A stretch of DNA of 41,469 nt from positions 1 through 41,469 of the forward strand of contig NW_026516882.1 in assembly GCF_025766255.1 (NCBI RefSeq), given 5' to 3'. Positions 1 through 10,298 of the stretch are shown in pieces. The position numbers and the translations under genes were made by a program. Every line of letters starts with the position of its first letter. The stretch's first letter is position 1. The notes beneath the pieces are model-generated. The model ran no database searches. It was not told the origin of the DNA and saw only the letters and a list, made by a program, of their open reading frames with translations. Source of the DNA: Zychaea mexicana. Lineage: Eukaryota > Mucoromycota > Mucoromycetes > Mucorales > Lichtheimiaceae.

Positions 1-749
1 GGCAACAACATACTAAAACGGCAATAGCAGTCACATAGTATATAGGCTTTTTTTCTTGAAAAAACTTTATTCTCAGAGCTATTACTAGCTAATGAGATGT
101 ACTACAGAGCTATGATAAGAATTCTGTTATATAAGTCAAATGCTGTGCAGTCATTGGTAGGCTCAAAATTAGCAGTCACATCTTTAGATTATTACTTTAT
201 ATAGTAACTGATGACTTTTTTTGTAGAATTATTTTCTCAAAGGGGTTTCTCATCAACTAAACACCCTACAGTGCCCTACTAAAAATCCTACTAATTAAGT
301 CACATCTTAGCTATCTACTTATATAATTGTTATGGCGATTCGACCACATTTCTTTTTTCTCATTTTTTTCATACTTATAGGTTGCTCTCATTTCGCTCTG
401 AACAGAGAACACCATACCCTAATGTAGTAATGGAAGATACATTTTCTATTTTCCTTCCAAAAGAGGGCTTCTCAGAGGCCTCTATGGTGGCTCGCTCGCA
501 TCGATATAAAAGGAAACTGTTACTTGCAACAATAAAATATCGAAAGAAAAATATACCCTCTATTTTTCTTCTATTTTATCTGCTTTTATCATAGAAATAA
601 ACAATATTCCACTATCAGCTATTATTCGCCACCCAGCGAAGAAAGCATTGGTAGAGTAATTAAGACAGGGAATAAGCATAGTGTCAACCTATGTGCGAAG
701 CACAAACCGAGCGAAGCGAAGAAAGTATGAGGAGAGTGATTAGGATAGG
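1..749 (+). repeat. R repeat, copy 1 (left-truncated by window start)
   Basis: This is one of five long copies of a ~1.05-kb dispersed repeat, here called R. The others are at 6543-7589 (minus), 8078-9124, 23850-24891 and 37273-38319 (minus), with a short fragment near 18200. It starts inside the repeat: the sequence at position 1 equals position 8377 of copy 3. Its last ~150 bp contain two imperfect copies of the ~80-bp unit that makes the minisatellite at 14903-15335. A 70-codon open frame at 382-594 recurs in other copies, but has no ATG at its 5' end and resembles nothing I recognise. The MULE-A terminus follows directly. R may be a non-autonomous element or an extension of the MULE terminal repeats. 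Confidence 0.8.
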
Positions 750-758
750 AATAAAGCA

Positions 759-1549
759 CAAGTTCCTTATTCTGCCCTGATTTTAACTTTGGCCCCCCCC
801 AGTTTTCAATTTTTTTGAAAGTCAGATAGGTGAAGGGTAGCAGGCACAGAATAAAGGGACTTGGAGAAAAAATTGAGTGCAGTAGTATATGTTTTGTCAG
901 CGATCAAAAAAAAGCATTGTAACTACATGGTGTGCTATTCATCTTGAGACAAGGTAATTATAAAAGTATATCTGTAAATCGTAAAGCTCATTGAGAATAG
1001 GGAGCGGTAGCTAAATAATACAGGGAGAGCAATTACGATTGGCGGCAGAAATAAGCATCTGCACTTTTATACTAATGGTCACTGTCAAACCTGCTCAAAT
1101 CAATTCCAATAGACACAATTGTAACAGCGATTCGAGATGAAGTTGGATTCAACACGTAATTATAATATATGTGGTGAGATGGAGGTAAGAACGAACGTAT
1201 ATATTGGATATACATATATATGTGCACGCGTGTGTGTTTGTTGATATAGCACTGCGGTAAAAACGAAGGCCTTTCTTGTCTTTGTTCTTGCTCCAAACGC
1301 ACACGATCATTTTGCCGATTCCTTCTACCATCGACGTCGACGCTTCCACCATTCAATAATTCAAACGTCGATGGCCCTTGATGGACGACGAAAAGCATAC
1401 AAGAACTTAATACGGTGTGTTGGTACTCGATGTGCAAATACTTTACAATACTCGTTACCATACCTCACGTATAAACACACACAATGTCCAACCTGTTTGG
1501 CATTCGCACTCCCTCAAGGATAGTATCAGTGGTTGGATATAGGAGGGAT
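759..1549 (+). repeat. MULE-A left terminal inverted repeat (~790 bp)
   Basis: This matches, inverted, 4298-5368 and both terminal repeats of MULE-B. It contains a C-homopolymer just inside the end (near 791-799), a purine/pyrimidine GTGTGT-type stretch near 1223-1240 and a TATAAAAG box on the minus strand near 1062-1072 (read outward). The inner limit is the shared motif ending GGATATAGGAGGGA near 1549. Open frames inside it (for example 1072-1461 minus) recur in every copy because the DNA is repeated, not because they look like protein genes. Confidence 0.85.
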
Positions 1550-1800
1550 AAAAAAACGGTATACAGTAGTCGCATTTAATAAATAATTGGTAGTACATGA
1601 AGAAATATATAATGATGCAGTGATTGGGCACCTTTATTTAAAGTGCTTTAGATATAGCATTGAAGTGACAGAAAAAAAGGTTTTTTCATCGAATATGTGG
1701 TATTGTTGAATCAGTTGTTATATCAGATTATTAAGAAGGCAATATAGTCAATATTGAACACGTCATTTGTTCCTGATTCCTAATCTCATAGCTACATCTC

Positions 1801-4150
1801 GAAATCTCAAACACGAACAACACCCCAAACGCTTCTACTACTATTCCTACTACTACTACTATCCTCCCAGTTTTGATCTCGGCCAACCTTGCCCAGGCAT
1901 GCCCTGAAAAAGTTGCCTGTCTTGTGTGGGAGCAACGCTTGAAGCAGCAACCACAGGAAACTAGTGAATGCTGGGTGTACAAAGACAAGTGGTCCCGCTA
2001 GGATGAGGAAGTGAAGAAGCAGAAAAAAGCAGAAGCTGCAGGCGAAGGTTAATATGGACACGCATAAAATAGGAAATTTAGCACAAATGTTTACACATAA
2101 TGCAGTAGGCGTTCATGAGCCAAAACGAGAGCACAAGGTGACAAAGCTTTGGACGATCCGTTACCGCTGCCATCGTGCAACTCTGAGCTCCAGTACTGTG
2201 GAACTCGATCAAGAGAACTACGATGTAGATGGTGTTAAGCGACGTCTAGTTCAGAAAAAAAGCAAGCAAGTTGGATGCACAGCTAAGCTTAAGGTCACTT
2301 GCTATGCTGAAGATTCTAGCTATGCTCATTTTGAGTATACTGGTGACCATACTGGCCATACACCCGGCAGCGTTGAAGATGTCCAATATCTGCAGAATAC
2401 ACCAGTGGTCAACCAACGAATCTTGGAAGAATTGTGCAAAGGATATAACGTTCGTGATATCAAAATATACCTGCAACATGAATATCAAGCATTGAAGAGC
2501 AGCAGCCGTGTAGCACACATCAATACTGTTGATGTCTATAATATATATTATAGATATCGGCAGGAATTGTGCTTGAAAGCTGAAGATGATTTTGCTTCAG
2601 TTGAAGCATGGCTCAATGATTTCCGCTCCCAGGGCTATCATGTTTGGATCGGTGCTAATCCTAGCTACACAACGAATGCCGGAATTCCTAGCCAACAGCT
2701 TTCGAAAGAGCACTTTGCTTTCGGATTTGTTGCTCCATGGCAAAAAGAACATTTGTTGGGTACCTCTGGCAAGTTTATCTGTTTGGATGCAACCCATGAT
2801 GTCTCCCAATATCCTGGATGTGTCCTATACACGATGGTTATTCGTCACCCTGTAGTTGGCCGTGGCGTTCCTGTTTCATACTTGCTGACCACTGATAAAT
2901 CATCGACTCCTCTGATCAGTTGGTTCCAGTCATTGGCTTCTCTTGGACTTGATCCTGTTCGCTTTACGATCGATCGTGATTTCGCTGAAGACAACGCCAT
3001 CACATCCGTTTGGGCGCAATCAATGATTCAACATTGCCTATGGCATGTTAAGCGCGCATGGAATAAAATGTTCAATCTAAGGTTGTTGGCATGAGAGGTC
3101 GTACGATTGTGCAAGCCAGAGAATATATCCGTGGTCGTTTGGATGAAATCATGTACGAAAAAGACAAGGAGAACTTTACATCGATTTTCCAGTCATTCCT
3201 TGGTGAAATGGAGAAAACGCAGCCATCCTTCCATGTGTATTTCATACGTGAATGGGTTGACAGTCTAGGTGGCAGTGGATATCAGCGTTGGGTGGCGTGC
3301 TTTCAACCAGAAGTATACACCAATATGCAAACGAATAACTACGTCGAAACCTGGCATAATCAGTTGAAGACAGAATATTTGAAACGTAAATGCTTGCATC
3401 GACTTGATGTTTTGCTTGAAATTCTTTCTTCTGATGTGGCGTTTGATATCTTTAAAGAGGTAAAACGGCTACTCGCGAATGTTGGCAAAATGGGTCCTTA
3501 TGAACACGCTATGCGTAAAGAAGAACAAGAAGCCGAAAAAGTGAATCGTGCAGAGCTCCCATCAAAAGTTCATGTGGTATCTGCTACGAAGTACACAGTT
3601 TAATCCTTTGTTGACAGCGGCACTACTTACAATGTAAGTCGATTTTTCATATAGTCATTTCCATGTTTAATTTCTTATTCTCATTACTTACTTTATATAC
3701 TATCTATTCTAATAGGTTATTTCATATAATAGCCAAATCATTTCTTGCTCGTATCCAAAGTTCGCTAGATCCTTGCTCCCATATAAGCACATGTTTTTGG
3801 TGGAACAGTATGTAAAAACCGGTACTGTACGTCCATCTATGGCCACCCACCAATATTGGATCAAGCATGCCACTGGATCAACGTCTCAAGCACTGCCGCA
3901 CCAAGGTCAGCGTATTCCAACACCAACGGATGAGCTTAAGGATGTTTGCCAACAGATATCACAGGAAACAACAGTAATAAGGCGCCTTCTGGAGAAATAC
4001 ACCATTCAAGATGGGCAAGCTGATTCTATTGATGCTGTAATGGCCCAAACGACCAAACTTGCTGAAGATGCATCGAGCGTCAAAACCCAGCTAAACAACA
4101 TCCCATCCCTACCATCCAATGCCAACTTCCACCGTCAAAACAATTCTTGA
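1801..4150 (+). pseudogene. MULE-A transposase (FAR1/MULE family), frameshifted and with nonsense codons
   Basis: Cut-and-paste transposase of the Mutator superfamily. An open 5' stretch from about 1801 gives a Thr-rich segment and the first zinc-binding Cys (SECWVYKDKW), then an in-frame TAG (MULE-B has CAG there). The part starting with ATG 2054 holds the FAR1/WRKY-GCM1-like domain: CHRA, GC and the HTGHTPGS His pair (near 2344-2370). The MULE catalytic core follows: first Asp in LDATHD (~2784), second Asp in FTIDRD (~2968), C-x2-H in CLWHVKRAW (~3036), and Glu in NYVETWHNQ (~3338). Breaks: a lost A in a homopolymer near 3065-3070 shifts frame (MULE-B reads through); a TAA at 3601-3603 replaces CAA. 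An 82-nt intron is at 3634-3715 (GTAAGT...AATAG). The last exon (3716-4150) carries the SWIM finger, but two Cys are Tyr. The gene is inactive as written. The start is uncertain. Confidence 0.88.
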
Positions 4151-4297
4151 TCACCATTTCCTTTATTTCCTCTTATTATCTATAAATATATCGTATAAAT
4201 TATCAGCCACTATATAAAGTATCAATTATCTTTGCTTTCATAAAGTACTTACAATACAAACGATGAAAGACAATCCCACTCTTTTCTTTTGTCCCTC

Positions 4298-5368
4298 CTA
4301 TATCCAACCACTGATACTATCCTTTGAGGGAGCACGTTTCCGGGGCTATAAAATAAGTGCAGTATGTAACATAACATAGACCGCTCAATAGCATAATGGA
4401 TGTGCATCCCACCTATTCTTTCATAAGATCTGTGTACCTATTAGCTGCACCAATATCTTTGCTGGTTGCTGAAATGAAAGAGGCGGTATAATAGAGCAAG
4501 GAACAGTAGTAATATTAGATACTTGTGCACCCTTTATAATTATAAAAACTTAGAAAACACTTGCAGCACTTACCATCAGCATTGTAGATTACAATAAATA
4601 AGCCTTAACCATTCCTTGAGATGGCGAATGCCAAACAGGTTGGACATTGTATGTGTTTATACGCGAGGTATGGAAACGAGTATTGTAAAAGTATTTGCGC
4701 ATCGAGTACCAACACGACGTAACACGTTCTTATATGTTTTTCGTCGTTCATCAAGGGCCATTGACGTTTGGATTATTGAATGGTGGAAGCCTCGACGTCG
4801 ATGGTAAAAGGAATCGGCAAAATGCTCGTGTGCGTTTGGAGCAAGAACAAAGACAAGAAAGGCCTTCGTTTTTACCGCAGTGCTATATCAACAAACACAC
4901 ACGCGTGCACACACCTATGTATATCCAATATATACGTTCGTTCTTACCTCCATCTCACCACATATATTATAATTAAGTGTTGAGTCCAACTTCATCTCGA
5001 ATCGCTGTTACAGTTATGTCTATTGGAATTGATTTGAGCAGGTTTAATAGTGACCGTTAGTATAAAAGTGCAGATGCTTATTTCTGCCGCAAATCGTAAT
5101 TGCTCTCCCTATGCTATTTAGCTATCGCTCCCTATTCTCAATGAGTTTTACGATTTACAAATATACTTTTATAATTACCTTGTCTCAAGATGAATGGCAT
5201 ACTATGTAGTTACAATGCTTTTTTTTTGATGCTGACAAAACATATACTGCTGCACTCAATGTTTTCTCCAAGTCCCTTTATTCTGTGCCTGCTTCCCTTC
5301 ACCTATCTGACTTTCAAAAAAATTAAAAACTGGGGGGGGGCCAAAGTTAAAATCGGGGCAGAATAAGG
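4298..5368 (-). repeat. MULE-A right terminal inverted repeat, with internal ~280-bp insertion
   Basis: Reverse complement of 759-1549, except that about 4333-4613 has no counterpart in the left repeat. The break is flanked by degenerate copies of CCTTGAG (4321-4332 and 4614-4620), compatible with an old insertion that made a 7-10 bp duplication. MULE-B has the same insertion at its inner repeat, so it predates the inverted duplication. The outer end is split by the AT-rich insert after TAAGG at 5364-5368. Confidence 0.78.
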
Positions 5369-6522
5369 GGACAAGTCAAAGTCATTTTGATTATGAAAAT
5401 TTGATAATTACCTATATTATAATAGTAATTCATATAGCTATATATAATAACAAATACCATAATAAACCCAACTTATATTACTATTATATTGAATTAAAAA
5501 TAAAGAAATAAATTAATTTTTGAAAATTTTTATAAACTTTTATAACAATTACTTAAATGAATAATAAAAACAATACAGATAGTTATCTAAAATAAAGAAT
5601 CATAATGATTAACTCTTAAAATAAGATAGGATAAGTTCTATTATTATCTTTAGTTAGAGGAATTCCTTTATTTATATAAAGACATACTCTTATCCTCATA
5701 ATAAAATATTATAATTATGTATATAATTATTTATATTTTATGTAACATATAAAGCTATTATAATAAATTTTTAATTTTATTTTCAAAATAAATATTATTT
5801 TAATATATTAAAGATATTATAATAAGAGTTTTATAGCTTCTGCTAAATCAAAGATACCTCCATTGCATATATATACTTTTTTTACTTTTTAGATTTTCTT
5901 TTTTGAATTTTTTTTATATCTTTTTGAAGATGACCATCATTAGATATAATACAAGGTGGTTGCTTTTGAAGTTCTATTTTTTTACTCTTTTTTTTAGGAA
6001 TATGAACCTTGCTGTGAATAGAACATAAATAGTCCACTTTATTATTACCGAGATTAGTTCTTATACATTTATGGCACATATAGCCTTCTTTTTTTCCTCT
6101 TTGGTAAACGAATGTACATACATTATAAGATGAATTAACATACCAAAAGTTGTTAGATTGGACCGTTTCAATTTTTTCCTTAATAATATTACTCATATAT
6201 TTTTTTTTATTTTCAACTTTTTCGTAATATTTTTCATCATCAAAATACTCTTCCATAACCTGATTTATAATATTTTTTATTGAATTTTCTATTGATTTTT
6301 TATATACCAAAATGTCAATGTTAAGTAAAACCATTTTTAAATTGTAAGTAATATATTGATATTTATTTTTTATATAAATAAAAATTCAATTTTTAGAAAT
6401 AAAAGTAATTGAGTTTGAAATTATTAATTCGACAAATAAATTTATTATCGTTTTTAAAAATTTTGTAGATAATAAGAAACTTGTTGATGCAACCTAATAT
6501 AGAACCAAACCGACAAGCCCTC
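5369..6522 (-). mobile_element. AT-rich 1154-bp insertion with 5-bp TAAGG duplication, copy 1
   Basis: The uninterrupted MULE terminus reads GCAGAATAAGGAACTTG. Here it is split after TAAGG (5364-5368), and TAAGG recurs at 6523-6527, so the 1154 bp between are a clean insertion with a 5-bp target-site duplication. Base composition is strikingly AT-rich and GC-poor compared with the MULE around it. It holds one plausible gene (5882-6334, minus). No convincing terminal inverted repeat is visible: the ends are GGACAAGTC and GACAAGCCCTC. The origin is unknown; possibilities are a small transposon, a captured fragment, or DNA derived from a large DNA virus or an AT-rich parasite. Confidence 0.72.
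5882..6334 (-). CDS. Small Lys/Asn/Ile-rich protein with Cys/His motif (in AT-rich insert)
   Basis: 150 codons from ATG 6332-6334, A-rich upstream. Residues about 1-60 are charged and likely helical. A Cys/His cluster follows at residues ~74-112: Cys in NVCTF, RGKKEG, then CHKC, then YLC-S-I-H. The tail is very Lys-rich. The pattern C...RG-x2-x-G...C-x2-C...C-x2-H recalls short zinc-binding proteins common in nucleocytoplasmic large DNA viruses; that is a memory of pattern, not a search result. A homopolymer difference ends this frame early: the mirror copy has one more A near 9777-9782 and an open frame continuing to about 9850, but is itself frameshifted earlier. Function is unknown, and expression is not shown. 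Confidence 0.5.
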   Translation of the reverse strand: MVLLNIDILVYKKSIENSIKNIINQVMEEYFDDEKYYEKVENKKKYMSNIIKEKIETVQSNNFWYVNSSYNVCTFVYQRGKKEGYMCHKCIRTNLGNNKVDYLCSIHSKVHIPKKKSKKIELQKQPPCIISNDGHLQKDIKKIQKRKSKK

Positions 6523-6542
6523 TAAGGAACTTGTGCTTTATT

Positions 6543-7589
6543 CCTATCCTAATCACTCTCCTCATGCTTTCTTCGCTTCGCTCGGTATGTGCTTCGCACA
6601 TAGGTTGACACTATGCTTATTCCCTGTCTTAATTACTCTACCAATGCTTTCTTCGCTGGGTGGTGAATAATAGCTAATGGTGGAATATTGTTTATTTTTA
6701 TGATAAAAGCAGATAAAGTAGAAGAAAAATAGAGGGTATATTTTTCTTTCGATATTTTATTGTTGCAAGTGACAGTTTCTCTTTATATCGATGCGAGCGA
6801 GCCACCATAGAGGCCTCTGAGAAGCCCTCTTTTGGAAGGAAAATAGAAAATGTATCTTCCATTACTATATTAGGGTATAGTATTCTCTGTTCAGAGCGAA
6901 ATGAGAGCAACCTATAAGTATGAAAAAAATGAGAAAAAAGAAATGTGGTCGAATCGCCATAACAATTATATAAGTAGATAGCTAAGATGTGACTTAATTA
7001 GTAGGATTTTTAGTAGGGCACTGTAGGGTGTTTAGTTGATGAGAAACCCCTTTGAGAAAATAATTCTCCAAAAAAAGTCATCAGTTACTATGTAAAGTAA
7101 TAATCTAAAGATGTGACTGCTAATTTTGAGCCTACCAATGACTGCACAGCATTTGACTTATATAACAGAATTCTTATCATAGCTCTGTAGTACATCTCAT
7201 TAGCTAGTAATAGCTCTGAGAATAAAGTTTTTTCAAGAAAAAAAGCCTATATACTATGTGACTGCTATTGCCGTTTTAGTATGTTGTTGCCATATATGAT
7301 AGATACATGTACTGCAATTTACAGCACTGTAGCTACAATATTGCACCTTCTAGAAGTCTTAATCCACCCTAAATAAAGCTACTTTTAGTGATTTTTATAC
7401 ATCCTCTTATGTAATGTCTAAAATAAGCAATGTGACTGTCTTCAGTAAAAACATTTTTAGATATATATACATCATCTGTATATGCCTACCAAGTTTTATA
7501 GCAATAGCATTAATAATAGATGAGCTATGATCTATAGAAGGAGAGATATTTAAGGATGGAGTAACTAAAAAACACCTATATACCAAACC
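6543..7589 (-). repeat. R repeat, copy 2 (inverted)
   Basis: Near-exact reverse complement of 8078-9124 (coordinates sum to about 15668). It ends outward at CCTATATACCAAACC, where the F foldback begins. It includes the R-type 70-codon frame (6698-6910) and the ~80-bp minisatellite-like end next to MULE-A. It differs from copy 1 by scattered substitutions but from copy 3 by almost none, so copies 2 and 3 were duplicated or converted recently. Confidence 0.85.
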
Positions 7590-8077
7590 AACGCAAAGTT
7601 CTGAAAAAACTAAAGCATATATGTCTGCTATTGCTTAGTCCGGGAAAACGTTTAGCCGTCGGGAAAACCAATTACCCGTCTATTTCCTTTTTAGGAAGTC
7701 ACGTGATCTAAAGCACTTAGCAAGCCACCGGGAAAACATTTAGCCGTCGGGAAAACCAATTAACTGTCTATTTCCTTTTTAGGAAGTCACGTGATCTAAG
7801 CCACTTAGTAAGCCACTGAGCCACTGGGTAAATTCTTACAGTCACCCTTGGGGGCTTAGTAAGTGGCTTAGATCACGTGACTTCCTAAAAAGGAAATAGA
7901 CGGGTAATTGGTTTTCCCGACGGCTAAATGTTTTCCCGGTGGCTTGCTAAGTGCTTTAGATCACGTGACTTCCTAAAAAGGAAATAGACGGGTAATTGGT
8001 TTTCCCGACGGCTAAACGTTTTCCCGGACTAAGCAATAGCAGACATATATGCTTTAGTTTTTTCAGAACTTTGCGTT
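7590..8077. repeat. F foldback unit at palindrome centre, four TCACGTGA modules
   Basis: Arms 7590-7815 and 7853-8077 are inverted copies around a 37-bp spacer. Each arm has two ~88-bp modules. Each module runs through GGGAAAACGTTTAGCC, GGGAAAACCAATTA, TATTTCCTTTTTAGG and AGTCACGTGATCTAA. The palindromic octamer TCACGTGA, a perfect bHLH-type E-box core, occurs four times. The spacer has the motif GGGTAAATTCTTACAGTCAC, whose complement also occurs near 18315 and 23595. The ends read AACGCAAAGTT. It looks like a foldback or MITE-type element. Confidence 0.75.
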
Positions 8078-9124
8078 GGTTTGGTATATAGGTGTTTTTT
8101 AGTTACTCCATCCTTAAATATCTCTCCTTCTATAGATCATAGCTCATCTATTATTAATGCTATTGCTATAAAACTTGGTAGGCATATACAGATGATGTAT
8201 ATATATCTAAAAATGTTTTTACTGAAGACAGTCACATTGCTTATTTTAGACATTACATAAGAGGATGTATAAAAATCACTAAAAGTAGCTTTATTTAGGG
8301 TGGATTAAGACTTCTAGAAGGTGCAATATTGTAGCTACAGTGCTGTAAATTGCAGTACATGTATCTATCATATATGGCAACAACATACTAAAACGGCAAT
8401 AGCAGTCACATAGTATATAGGCTTTTTTTCTTGAAAAAACTTTATTCTCAGAGCTATTACTAGCTAATGAGATGTACTACAGAGCTATGATAAGAATTCT
8501 GTTATATAAGTCAAATGCTGTGCAGTCATTGGTAGGCTCAAAATTAGCAGTCACATCTTTAGATTATTACTTTACATAGTAACTGATGACTTTTTTTGGA
8601 GAATTATTTTCTCAAAGGGGTTTCTCATCAACTAAACACCCTACAGTGCCCTACTAAAAATCCTACTAATTAAGTCACATCTTAGCTATCTACTTATATA
8701 ATTGTTATGGCGATTCGACCACATTTCTTTTTTCTCATTTTTTTCATACTTATAGGTTGCTCTCATTTCGCTCTGAACAGAGAATACTATACCCTAATAT
8801 AGTAATGGAAGATACATTTTCTATTTTCCTTCCAAAAGAGGGCTTCTCAGAGGCCTCTATGGTGGCTCGCTCGCATCGATATAAAGAGAAACTGTCACTT
8901 GCAACAATAAAATATCGAAAGAAAAATATACCCTCTATTTTTCTTCTACTTTATCTGCTTTTATCATAAAAATAAACAATATTCCACCATTAGCTATTAT
9001 TCACCACCCAGCGAAGAAAGCATTGGTAGAGTAATTAAGACAGGGAATAAGCATAGTGTCAACCTATGTGCGAAGCACATACCGAGCGAAGCGAAGAAAG
9101 CATGAGGAGAGTGATTAGGATAGG
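8078..9124 (+). repeat. R repeat, copy 3
   Basis: Mirror of copy 2 and direct repeat of copy 1 (8377 onward equals 1 onward). It is followed by AATAAAGCA (9125-9133), the left target-site duplication of MULE-B. R therefore stops being needed at the MULE boundary on the other side (14912 onward is minisatellite, not inverted R), which argues that R is separate from the MULE proper. Confidence 0.85.
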
Positions 9125-9144
9125 AATAAAGCACAAGTTCCTTA

Positions 9145-10298
9145 GAGGGCTTGTCGGTTTGGTTCTATATTAGGTTGCATCAACAAGTTTCTTATTATCT
9201 ACAAAATTTTTAAAAACGATAATAAATTTATTTGTCGAATTAATAATTTCAAACTCAATTACTTTTATTTCTAAAAATTGAATTTTTATTTATATAAAAA
9301 ATAAATATCAATATATTACTTACAATTTAAAAATGGTTTTACTTAACATTGACATTTTGGTATATAAAAAATCAATAGAAAATTCAATAAAAAATATTAT
9401 AAATCAGGTTATGGAAGAGTATTTTGATGATGAAAAATATTACGAAAAAGTTGAAAATAAAAAAAAATATATGAGTAATATTATTAAGGAAAAAATTGAA
9501 ACGGTCCAATCTAACAACTTTTGGTATGTTAATTCATCTTATAATGTATGTACATTCGTTTACCAAAGAGGAAAAAAAGAAGGCTATATGTGCCATAAAT
9601 GTATAAGAACTAATCTCGGTAATAATAAAGTGGACTATTTATGTTCTATTCACAGCAAGGTTCATATTCCTAAAAAAAGAGTAAAAAAATAGAACTTCAA
9701 AAGCAACCACCTTGTATTATATCTAATGATGGTCATCTTCAAAAAGATATAAAAAAAATTCAAAAAAGAAAATCTAAAAAAGTAAAAAAAGTATATATAT
9801 GCAATGGAGGTATCTTTGATTTAGCAGAAGCTATAAAACTCTTATTATAATATCTTTAATATATTAAAATAATATTTATTTTGAAAATAAAATTAAAAAT
9901 TTATTATAATAGCTTTATATGTTACATAAAATATAAATAATTATATACATAATTATAATATTTTATTATGAGGATAAGAGTATGTCTTTATATAAATAAA
10001 GGAATTCCTCTAACTAAAGATAATAATAGAACTTATCCTATCTTATTTTAAGAGTTAATCATTATGATTCTTTATTTTAGATAACTATCTGTATTGTTTT
10101 TATTATTCATTTAAGTAATTGTTATAAAAGTTTATAAAAATTTTCAAAAATTAATTTATTTCTTTATTTTTAATTCAATATAATAGTAATATAAGTTGGG
10201 TTTATTATGGTATTTGTTATTATATATAGCTATATGAATTACTATTATAATATAGGTAATTATCAAATTTTCATAATCAAAATGACTTTGACTTGTCC
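9145..10298 (+). mobile_element. AT-rich 1154-bp insertion with 5-bp duplication, copy 2 (inverted)
   Basis: Flanked by CCTTA at 9140-9144 and 10299-10303, the complement of the TAAGG at copy 1. Its length is identical to copy 1. It is nearly identical in sequence, so the insertion happened once and was copied with the palindrome. The differences I can see are single-base homopolymer lengths (7 versus 8 A near 9672-9678; 6 versus 5 A near 9777-9782). Confidence 0.72.
9333..9692 (+). CDS. Small Cys/His protein in AT-rich insert, shortened by a 1-base homopolymer difference
   Basis: 119 codons, identical to the first ~115 residues of the copy at 5882-6334, including the CHKC and C-x2-H cluster. 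One fewer A in the run at ~9672-9678 then changes frame and ends it in KKRVKK. Downstream, the original frame resumes and is open to TAA near 9848, past the point where copy 1 stops. The intact ancestral gene was probably ~170-180 codons. Which copy is correct cannot be settled without reads. Confidence 0.45.
   Translation: MVLLNIDILVYKKSIENSIKNIINQVMEEYFDDEKYYEKVENKKKYMSNIIKEKIETVQSNNFWYVNSSYNVCTFVYQRGKKEGYMCHKCIRTNLGNNKVDYLCSIHSKVHIPKKRVKK

Larger units (their letters stand above)
759..6533 (+). mobile_element. MULE-A: Mutator-like element with long terminal inverted repeats
   Basis: Both ends carry CAAGTTCCTTATTCTGCCC (right end as its complement, interrupted by the AT-rich insert). The left terminal repeat runs 759-1549 and the right one 4298-5368 plus 6523-6533. 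Between them lies one FAR1-type MULE transposase gene on the plus strand. Without the insert the element is about 4.6 kb. The left flank is AATAAAGCA (750-758). The right flank is TGCTTTATT (6534-6542), the reverse complement, not the direct 9-bp duplication expected of Mutator insertion. The element is the mirror partner of MULE-B. Confidence 0.88.

Noticed and set aside
382..594. 70-codon frame recurring in four R copies (also 6698-6910, 8757-8969, 24524-24736)
   Set aside because: It lacks an ATG at its 5' end, the copies differ mostly by amino-acid changes, and copy 5 has a stop. The recurrence is explained by the DNA repeat.
1072..1461. Minus-strand frames of 60-130 codons in MULE terminal repeats (also 4616-4983, 10684-11051, 14082-14586)
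   Set aside because: They lie wholly inside terminal inverted repeats, are broken differently in each copy and resemble no family.
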